Source of the DNA: Hermetia illucens
Lineage: Eukaryota > Arthropoda > Insecta > Diptera > Stratiomyidae
Assembly: GCF_905115235.1 (NCBI RefSeq)
Contig: NC_051851.1
Coordinates: 149,186,692-149,250,691, forward strand
Direction: 5' to 3'
DNA: 64,000 nt
In this document: piece by piece, positions 55,620 through 64,000 of the stretch
Numbering within the stretch: the first letter of the stretch is position 1
Layout of the letters: the number at the start of each line of letters is the position of its first letter
The notes under the pieces: generated by a model
The model's input: only the letters and a program-made list of their open reading frames with translations
What the model was told of the DNA's origin: nothing
The model's database searches: none
Position numbers and translations under genes: made by a program

Positions 55620-57705
55620 ACCAGAGGAAAACGACAAGGATGCTCCTCAATCGTGCTCTGAAGTGTGATTCAGCGCTGGCTGGAATCACTATAAAGAAGC
55701 ACAGAAGGCTCTAAAGAAGGACATAAGATCAGCTAAACGATCATCATGGAGACGCTTTTGCGAAGAGACTAACTCTCTTGAGGCAGCCTAAAAACTAAAG
55801 CGGATCCTTATTAAAGAACGTAGCCAAAAGCTGGGTTATTTACTTTTACAGAGCAGGAGGTACACAGAAAGCAGAAGAAGAAACGGCAAACCATTTGCTT
55901 GAAATGCGCTTTCCAGGCTCCCTTAACCCAGAGGCTGGAATCTTGCATGCAAAGTAGTATCACTGGAGCGAGTGAAATGGACATTTAACTCAATATATAT
56001 CGTGCATGGCTAGCACACAATTACATTCCGATTAACTGGCGTGATGTGAAGGTGATATTCCTTCCCAAACCAGGGAAGCTCACCTACACGGACGCAAAAA
56101 GCTTCCGACCAATCTAACGTCCTTCGGCTCTTAAGGAATACATTCCTAAGTGGCCACTGCACCATAAGCAACACGCCTACCAGAAAGGCAAATCCACTCC
56201 ATGAACTCACGACAAAAATTGAAAAGGGGATGTCCAAAAAAGAATTTACTCACGATGAAGGCTAGGAAGACTGGAGTAGTTATGTTCATTAGAAACGTCA
56301 GGTGGGAAAGCTATAGCTACACCCACCTTAGCAGTTGGCACAAACTTGACTATTTGGAGTACATTTCGACTCCAAGCTAACGTGGAAGCACCACATCCAG
56401 GAACAATATCAGAAATCCTGCAGATTGCTCTGGTGCTGTAGAACTGCGATAGGTAAGACCTGGGGACTATCACTAAAACGGATACATTGGATGTATACAT
56501 CTATAATAAAGATTCAGAGGCTTCGCCGACTGCGGCACTAGAAGCTATCCTAACTCTACCCCCATTCACCTGGAGATGAAATGGAAAGCAGCCAACGACG
56601 CATATAGACTCTAGCGACTCTAGACTATAGCGTGGAAAAGCAGCCAATCATACGGTCGTGCGTCTATCTGGAAATTCCATGACAAACATCCGGTAGATCT
56701 GATAGCGGCCGATCATATTGTTTCCAGATTCGTCTTTAAAAAGACACTGTCGTAATCACAAAAAGAGAAGAATTTTCGATAAATAGCCATAAGTCTTTTC
56801 AGATTACAGATTTTAATAATCTTCCCCGACGGGTCAGTCATAGATCGGGCACAGGGGTGTTCTCGAGGGATCCGATTATGGAACTGGCCCGATCCCTCGA
56901 AAAAACGACGACCATATTCCAGGCGGAGATATATGCCATTTCATTGGCAGCAGAAGAATGTCTGCGACAAAAATGGAGGGGTCACACCATTCGAATCTGT
57001 TCCGACAGTCAGGCAGCATTATCAGCACTAAACAGCAATGACATATCAAGCCAGTTGATGTGGAGTGGTCATCAGGTGCTGCTGAAACTTGGCCGACTGA
57101 ACGAAACATTCTTGATGTGGGTGCCAGGACACTCAAACATCGCTGATAATGAGACACAGCCGGGCTCGCCCAGGGTCTGGATCCACAATGGTGGGGCCAG
57201 AACTAGCTTTTGGCATCCGGCCATCGACTATCAAGTCTACTTTGAAGGGTGAAATTTCAAAGCTTCACGCAGCCAAGTGGAGAAATTTGAACTCTTGCCG
57301 GCGAGAGAAAATCCTTGTGAAAGGATCTGGGGTAGCCAGAGCAAGATTTTTGTTGTCCCTTAAAAAGTGGGACATGAAAACCCTAGTAGGGCTTTTAACG
57401 GGACACTGCTCTTTAAACTACCAGAGGAAGAGATTGGGGTGGTGGTTTCGGCTATGTGCAGCCAATGTGAGGAGAAGGAGAAGATGGCCCTGCAGTTTAT
57501 ATGCAGCTGCTCGGCTTCCTTAGGTCTCAGACAAAGACATCTTGATAAGGTTTTCTTCAATGAAGAATCTGCACACGGTCTGCGTCTGGAGAATGTTTTC
57601 AGATTCGCTAAACCGGGAAGCCATTGGATAGGCGATTTACGGGGATACTACAATGGGCCTAACAATGGCCTGCGCTCGGAGCTGCGCCTCCCCCCAGTAC
57701 ACTAA
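55620..57705 (+). mobile_element. RNase H-bearing LINE (I/LOA/jockey group), degraded
   Basis: Linker: KKDIRSAKRSSWRRFCEETN near 55710. RT is largely unreadable; a late RT piece around 56350-56450 (DSKLTWKHHIQEQYQKSCR). A good RNase H domain in 56857-57150: TTIFQAEIYAISLAAEEC, then IRICSDSQAALSALNS (catalytic Asp in CSDS) and MWVPGHSNIADNE (usual GNExAD), with E in FQAE. C-terminal LVGLLTGHCSLNYQ at 57390-57425 and a CCHC-like knuckle near 57460. Frame changes occur after 57170. Confidence 0.75.
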
Positions 57706-57709
57706 ACTA

Positions 57710-58525
57710 AACTCATCAGATTATCACCGGGTAAAGAGAACGAAGTGTTGCGCATGCTGCAAGCCAAGGACTCTACAAGTTATCAAAGTTCTATGACGCC
57801 TTGTTGAACACAATCAGCGATGTGAAGGAATATTAATTCAGGTTGATGTAAGCAGATGAATTATCTGTGCTCTGACATCAATAAAATACCTTAAAGCTAC
57901 GATCCACCCGAAACTTAACTTTGAGTCACACTTCAACAATGATGGTCACAAAACAAGCCTAAGGTTTTTAGATAAATCAATATTTTTTAAGAAGCCTTGA
58001 ATATACCTGAGAGAAGGAATAGATAAATACTATATGGTGAAACATAAAAAACATCTATAACCAAGCTCAAACGAAGATGATCCCAGCAATTACGGAAGAA
58101 ACTTCCCTTTCATAATTTAGGATAAGGTGACAGAAACAAGCACCGTCATTATCCACATTGACACCTTCGTATTCGATCGTGAAACACTAAAAAATCATGG
58201 AAAAGAGTTTTCGGCAATCAGTTAGAAATCAGATAGAACATGTCATCTTGAATAAGGATAGGAGCATATCTATTGATGTGCAAATATGGGTTCATGTATT
58301 TTTTTCTGCAGACTGTGTATTGGGACGTGTTCGCTTATCTCTAGTCTGTGGACCAAAATAGCTATGGTATAAATAGTAGAAGAAAAAAGAAGGAAACTTA
58401 TGGTGCGGCGGCTCAGAATCCCAACACCGGTGGCTTTTCGAAGTGAGGAAGAGGGTTCCCGGCCGTCAAAATCCATCGACCATAGTACATCGATAGTGGG
58501 TAACTTGACCACCGTGGCATTCACT
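57710..58525. other. No recognisable feature
   Basis: AT-rich sequence. No frame or repeat that I can place. Confidence 0.35.
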
Positions 58526-58529
58526 ATTA

Positions 58530-61330
58530 CATGTGTTTGAAGGAGGTGTTTAGGCGAAGCACAACGCTACTAATAACACCAATAACGAACGTGGAAAATG
58601 ATGAGTTGAAAGAATATCGCTGGCTGACTGGAAAAGTTTCGACACCCACCGCATTTATCCAAAATTGACGACCACAGTAGGTACTCCAAAATCAAGAAAT
58701 TTACCCATTCGGGTAAAGATCTCGAATTCTTCAATATCCACCAATACCAAACACGACAAAAATTAAAACTCGAGAAAGCACATCAAATGCTAAGGTTAAA
58801 AGAAAGTGCAATCATCCGGCCAGGGTCATAGAGAGCAAAGCTCTGAATTTATAAAGAACAAGCCAAACCTGCGCCAAACCAAAACCGAAACCAGCCGTCC
58901 CAGTAGTGTCATTGACCTGCCATCTAATAAAAAGGTGCAGGGAAGAAATTGGAGTCTCTATGGAATCAGCAGTCGTCTAAGAGGAAAATAAAGCACATTA
59001 GCAGTTCAGGAGAACCGAAATAAAAGTACGAAAAGGAGAAAATCGGTACCCCGTGTGCAAGCGTCACTAATCGAATCACCGAAAAAGATCCATGGACTAA
59101 AAGACGAAGAAGAAAAAGAAAGGCGTGAATTCGCCCAGAGGCAATTACTATCCTTCTTTTTCTTCTTCAGCCTTTGTCCCGTTCACAAGCGGGGTCGGCT
59201 CGTCGTGATCGGCTTCGCCATTTGGCTCTATCGAATGCCTGATCTGGGTGCAATCTCGAGGCTTTCAAATCCCCATCCAGCGTATCAAGCCACCGTTGTT
59301 TAGGTCTGCCTTTTGGTCGTTTACCATCGACATCGATGTTCAGACCAATCGTTGCAAGTGAATTCTCGTTTGCACGAATTGCGTGATCATACCATCGAAG
59401 ACGCCTCTCTCGCCACTTTTCCACGATCGGTGCAACCCCATAACGATCGCGGATATCCTCATTTCGGATGTGATCTAAACGTGTGACGCCACTAGTCCAA
59501 CGTAGCATCTTCGCCTCCATTACCGCGAGACGCCGTTCATTGTCTTTTATGGTCGGCCAACACTCAGAACCATAGAGAGCGACTGGATGGACGACATTGC
59601 GGTAAATTTTAGATTTGAGACGTTCGTTGATACGTCGATCACAAAAGACACCAGTTGTGGAACGCCACTTCATCCAGGTTGCGTTAATGCGTGAAGCAAT
59701 GGCTCAACTATACTCTATTTATCTCTTTCCTTGATCTCAGCATTAGGCAATTACTATCCAGTAAAGGCAAAATGTCCTACGCGGATAAGGAAGGGTCCCA
59801 TGTTCAAGCTGACAAAAAAAAACTCAGGTTAGGCAAATCGGACGGCTTTCGCAACCAAGTTGAAAGGGGAGATTGTCACAGTACCGGCCTAAAAACAAGA
59901 GATTTATATACAACGCAATGAAGGCGAAGAATCCTTGTGAGTTTGGAAGAAGCCTATGGTAACACTCAAACTTCCACAATGCAACTACTAGTGAAGGTAA
60001 CGCAAAAATCATTGTCAACCGAAATAGTTCAAATCGGATGGGTTGTCTGCTATCTGGGAGAGCAAACTTCATTAAAGAGTTTCTTCAAGTGGCTAATGTT
60101 TGGATACTTTGCAAAGCCATGCGCAATCGCATTGATCGATCCGATCGATCCGAATGCGAAAGGATCCCCAAATGCCGATTGTGCGAAGAAGAGTCCAGAT
60201 AACCGGTATAATCCCGAAGTGGTAAATGCCCAGAATTTAGGTGAGCATTGACTGCAATAAAAAAAATGAGGTTTATGCAACCCTTAATCACCGCAGGGTC
60301 GCACCGGATTTATGGGAGCGACAATATGGTTATGCTGTCGTCAAGCTACATAATCCACTGAGTTAGTCGATCAGTGACCGAAAATAAACGTGTACATCTA
60401 CAGCTACTATGCCCCACCGAACCTCACATCGTCTGAATTTGAAAACATGTTAGACAACTTTGTTTAGGAAGGAAGGAGACGAAGTCCGAAAGTAATTGCT
60501 GGTAATTTTAATGCGTTAACCCTCAAATGCACAAGCAGAGAGAACAATGCAAAGGTTCGAAGTCTATTAGCGGCTTTTGTACAGTTAGATATAGTTCTGG
60601 CCAACGAAGGTAGTGTAAATACTTTCGGAAAGAACGGTCTACCTCAGGCAGCATATCCAAAACCGAGAAGCACATCAGGCTAGTCTACAGAAATGTTAAG
60701 AGGTGCAAACCTCCATAGAAATGTAGCTAGACCAACCTACTAATACTGTCGGGCCCACAGAAAGAACTCTCCATGTGACGCAATGCATCGTCAAAACATA
60801 TGATCAATCCATGCCTAAGAGATGGACATTCGCCCTTAGAAGAACCGACTATTGGCGGAATAGTGAAGTAGCAGGCCTTCGATCAGCCTGCCATAGACCC
60901 AGACGAAGGGCTTAGAGAAGAGTAGGTGGGATCGATCAAAGGCGAAAAGGGCAGGTCTATAAAAAGCCCACAAAACCCTCAAACTAGTCATCCAGCGGTG
61001 CAAGAGGGTATGCTTAAAGGAGGCCTGCCCGGAGGCAGATGTACACCCGTGGAGAAACGCCTGTAAGTTGTAATGGGGCAACTCAGAGGCCGGTCACCTC
61101 GACAGATCAAGTGCCCTATCTGGATGTAAATCTTCTAGGGGTTTTTCCTCCAGCAAGAGACAAGCACTGGCGCTTACAGCGACCCCTAAATGTGGCAGGA
61201 ATTCCGGCAGATCACCAAAGGCGGACTGCTAGTGATCTGCGGCAGAATAGCCGATAGCAAAGAATCAGATTTAGACGGCATACCCAATAAGGCCCTTAAC
61301 CCAAACCGGATATAATCACTGATGGAAATG
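58530..61330 (+). mobile_element. R1-type LINE copy e, interrupted by RTE-2
   Basis: ORF1 leader from 58530 (similar to 16525 onwards). ORF1 resumes after the RTE-2 insertion at 59760 (GKMSYADK). The pre-knuckle IGWVVCYLGEQTSLKSFFKW is near 60030, with knuckle remnants to 60250. Endonuclease pieces follow (VYIYSYYAP-like near 60390, ANEGSVNTFGKNG-like near 60600). The endonuclease-RT linker is at 60840-61290, including a SDLDGIPNKAL-like block near 61270. RT proper is missing. Stops throughout. Confidence 0.65.
59139..59759 (-). mobile_element. RTE-2 LINE insertion in R1 ORF1, 15-bp target-site duplications
   Basis: Body 59154-59744 (591 bp). The minus frame 59167-59673 (168 aa, open) starts at MKWRSTTGVFCDRRINERLK, passes IYRNVVHPVALYGSECWPT and RRLRWYDHAIRANENSL, and ends RSRSRRADPACERDKG: the C-terminal half of an RTE ORF2. 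AGGCAATTACTATCC at 59139-59153 and 59745-59759 is a perfect duplication. The open frame suggests a young insertion. About 95% similar to 31339-31642 over the shared part. Confidence 0.9.
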
Positions 61331-61399
61331 GCAAAAGGAGATATTTTCTGCATAATGGAAGTAGAAAGCTGATACTGCAGCCTAAGGCAAGTAAGCCTT

Positions 61400-61740
61400 C
61401 AGAAGAACGATCCGGCCATCTTGGGAGAGGCGGATCCCACTGCATTGTCGCCCCTTCTTAAGATGTGACCTATCCACTGCCATTACCATCTTCCGATCAC
61501 AATGTGCACAAGTAGCAGGCCTTGCGCCGACCAAGTTCTTCGTTTGAGATAGCGCACTCTGATGACACGACATAGACAGATATTGACAATGACAGTTATC
61601 TCAACACCAAAATCAAGTTGAGACTGTTCTATGCTAGTGTTCTTTCTGTGTTGCTATATGGGAGTAGCACATAGAGGGTGAACTCCACTATTATCCAGAA
61701 GCTCCAACCTTCCTTCAATCCCTGCCTGCGGATAAAGTAG
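61400..61740. mobile_element. RTE-3 LINE fragments in opposite orientation
   Basis: 61420-61530 on the minus strand matches the RRKW..IGHTLR 3' block. 61580-61740 on the plus strand (NTKIKLRLFYASVLSVLLYG, then IIQKLQPSFNPCLR) matches 38730-38860. The two pieces form a head-to-head junction, so this is a rearranged remnant. Confidence 0.5.
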
Positions 61741-61756
61741 CACTAGCAAATATAGC

Positions 61757-62210
61757 ATGGTAACGACCCTGGACGTGAAGAATGCATTCAATTCGAATAA
61801 TTAGTATTTTATGCGGAAGTCCCTGCCGATGATTTTTGTTCCAATCTACCTCGTGGTTATTATCGATAGCTTCTTGCAAGCCATACGTAGAGGTAGATTC
61901 CCGTCAACCAGTTGAGGAGTCCCGCCCCCAAGTACTCCATAATGGCAATCGCACCCGAGTCTCCAATGGGACTCATCTGCAGTGACTCTTGCCCTGAAGT
62001 CCCACCGGAGGTTACCTGGTACCATAGCAACCGGGATGACCCTCAGAGTATATGATCAAGGAGAATTTCTGGAGCATTATTCTTGGCCCGGTTATTCACG
62101 GTTGGCCCTTTTGTGAGAGTCTCATGATGGTTATGGTTGTGGTCATATCACGAACAGAGCTCCTTGAGATCTCAAGGATGGGGTTGCTTCGGTAACCACC
62201 AATTTTGGTG
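61757..62210 (+). mobile_element. R1-type LINE fragment (RT)
   Basis: VTTLDVKNAFNSN near 61760 is the R1-group RT block with its catalytic Asp, followed after a gap by IIDSFLQAIRRGRFPS near 61860. The remainder is unreadable. Confidence 0.5.
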
Positions 62211-62214
62211 CCCT

Positions 62215-62760
62215 TTTATCAACGTTTCACGAGAACATATTGCGCTTTATTTAATACGCAATCAAAGGAAAAACTGAAGTGAGTTACGTAAAAATATGAT
62301 GCTTGATGGTTTATGAGTATGAGTTATGAGAATAAAATCAACGTCACTTTCTCTTAAAGTGTAATTTCAAGTTTATTTATTTCGATTATAAAAAAAAAAG
62401 GAGTAGAATTAAAAATAATAAAGACATACCACACAACTAGTACCTGGAATAGAAAAAAATGCTTCATCAGTTTAGACCTTAAAAATTTATAAGCTTCCTT
62501 ACGTTTGTTTAAATCCATATTTTTTCCTTTCGTAGAACAAATCTGTTTTTGAACTTCCCAAATTCACAATTTTCGGGCAACCGTCCCTCTGAAAAGAAAA
62601 TTGAATGGAATTAATCGAGAGATGATTGTTTTATTCGAATAATGCTTAACAACGTTAGTAGCCGAGGACGGTGTGATCGTCTTCCTCTGCCCACAAGCAT
62701 CACCCAAATCCGACGAAATAATCACGACGATCTCTAATTACGGAACCTAATTAATGATTG
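62215..62760. other. AT-rich stretch, no recognisable feature
   Basis: Contains an A10 tract near 62390 and several TTTATTTAT runs. No frame or known repeat. Confidence 0.35.
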
Positions 62761-62764
62761 CCTT

Positions 62765-62945
62765 AAACCTCTATGCAGAGCATAATGCGTCAACCACACC
62801 TAGGCATCATCATTGTCACACCCCTCCTCCACTATTCTAGAGTAGGTCACTTGTCAGCCAGTGAGATAGTGGGTTAAATGGCATAATCAGCAATGCAGAA
62901 AAAGTCGAAGTGGAGGAGGCCATTTATCGTTCATGTCCATAGGGA
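62765..62945 (-). mobile_element. RTE-3 LINE, 3'-region fragment
   Basis: The + strand (ATGCAGAGCATAATGCGTCA, then ACCACACCTA) resembles 27715-27745 and 40250-40275, the minus-strand RTE-3 tail. Diverged. Confidence 0.4.
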
Positions 62946-62999
62946 ACAAATGCACGAGTAGATAGCACCTCTGCGAATCCTCGGGTAAGAATGAAATGA

Positions 63000-64000
63000 T
63001 GCGGGAGTTTCACCACAGGCTTAATGCTCTGAAGGACGCTGTTTTGGCTTAGGCCCTAGTATGCGGTAACACCAATGCCAGGGCACTTGAAGAAGGTATG
63101 TCTCATTCAGACCTTAGACGGAGAACGGAGCCTTTAAATGCCGATGAGAACCGTCCTCGCAACTTTAACCGACGGATCTACGCCACCATCCGCGGCTAGG
63201 ATGCGAAGAAAGCATTCTCAGTGTAACCTTTACGTCGCAATCACTCGTAACATCGGTAGACAGGTAACGTGTTCTGGCAGTCTTCTCGGCAAGTGACCAG
63301 TGGTTCGAGGATATTTGTCGGCATGAACCAGAACTGCACTTCAGCTGATACTGTTATAAATTCAGTGATAAACCTAACAATAACAGCCCGCGGAGCTCCC
63401 AAGCAGTTCTTCTATGTATAAGTGAATGACGGAATTACTGACCTGCAGAGGTAGTATCATAAGCTTCGTCGTTTGGCACAACGCTTAAACACCCGGAAGG
63501 AGGCATGTACCACAATGACAGAGTATAGATCAGCTACAAGGAGACGCTGCAGCTCTATAAACACAAGCAAAGTTCACTGCTGACATGATCTAGTCAACGA
63601 GGTGAACGGGGATCCATGGTGACTTGATTCCAAACCTGCCCCCCATGGAAAATTGGAACTATTCGAAAACCCGGCATGATCACATAATGACGAGCAGATG
63701 GGCCTTGAGATGTCAAGGACTACTCGATTTTCACCATAAAAGAGGTCCAAGAAGAAGTTCTCACAATAAAAAATAAGAAGGTTCCAGATCCTGTTGGTAT
63801 CCCCGAAGAAGTATATAAACTAGTGTTTCAACATTGGCCAAAACTACTGTTCGGCGCATTCAACGCTTCTCTTCCACTGCAGGGTGACGAGGCTTGCATT
63901 GGTAAGCATAGGGAAGGAAACCCTAAGCTGCAGTCTGCTTACCGAAAACTATGCTCGAAAAGGATTTATCCCCCCAGGACAGTTCGGCTTTAGTGCAGGG
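63000..64000 (+). mobile_element. R1-type LINE, endonuclease linker to early RT, cut by window end
   Basis: The linker around 63480-63620 has R1-like RLNTRKEACTTMTEYRSATR and an EVNGDPW block. Early RT at 63750-63990 has EVLTIKNKKVPDPVGIPEEV and YKLVFQHWPKLLFGAFNA (usual KAPGPDGIP), ending near the QFGF block. The frame is shifted in places. The element probably continues beyond the window. Confidence 0.6.

Noticed and set aside
1-64000. CRISPR arrays, operons, bacterial ribosome-binding sites or phage genes
   Set aside because: Spliceosomal introns, polyadenylation signals and insect-type transposons show a eukaryotic nuclear sequence; no regularly spaced repeats were seen.

Overview
The window looks like an insect, probably dipteran, genomic segment. 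The only host genes I can support are copies of one four-exon gene, a kynurenine formamidase (arylformamidase, alpha/beta-hydrolase fold). Nearly everything else is decayed transposable elements. The introns are spliceosomal (GT..AG), the genes carry AATAAA signals, and the repeats are LINEs, tRNA-derived SINEs and Tc1/mariner elements. I cannot name the species.

Host gene cluster, all on the + strand. Gene A: exons 2-4 at 3680-4674; its exon 1 is not seen and is presumably left of the window. Gene B: exon 1 at 12189-12300, exons 2-4 at 19055-20030. Two stand-alone first exons lie at 26731-26842 and 35946-36057, each with an intact start codon, frame and donor site but no exons 2-4 of its own. 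Gene C: exon 1 at 42798-42909, exons 2-3 at 45796-46172, exon 4 at 51389-51833. Gene D: a compact gene at 52208-53271 with introns of about 59 bp, and the copy most like canonical animal kynurenine formamidase. Intron positions and phases (1, 1, 2) are the same in all genes. Exons 2 (99 bp) and 3 (214 bp) have identical lengths in A-D. All copies keep the HGGYW oxyanion motif and the GHSAG nucleophile motif. The catalytic Asp is Glu in gene B. The enzyme hydrolyses N-formylkynurenine to kynurenine and formate in tryptophan catabolism; whether the diverged copies A-C keep that substrate is open.

Repeats. At least three RTE-type LINE families occur. RTE-1 ends in (GAT)n. RTE-2 carries the RWYGHxxxANENSL tail. 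RTE-3 carries an RRKW..IGHTLR tail. There is also a fourth RTE-like piece, several R1-type LINEs (ORF1 with CCHC knuckles, and ORF2), two RNase H-bearing LINEs, jockey-type LINEs, a tRNA-headed SINE family, two Tc1/mariner remnants, and fossils of a Ty3/gypsy and a Ty1/copia element. Several insertions have readable target-site duplications, which gives a partial nesting order: RTE-1 in SINE in R1 inside gene C intron 3; SINE in jockey; RTE-2 in R1; RTE-1 in a hairpin-bearing repeat.

The most interesting points are: the row of spare first exons upstream of gene C; the shared promoter block before the first exons; the Asp-to-Glu change in gene B; a SINE whose 3' end (small hairpin, TTGTTGCGCC, trinucleotide tail) mirrors that of RTE-1; and several LINE copies in which the 5' part is joined to the 3' end with the reverse transcriptase missing. 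Everything was read by eye, without alignment or database search. TE boundaries without a stated target-site duplication are approximate.
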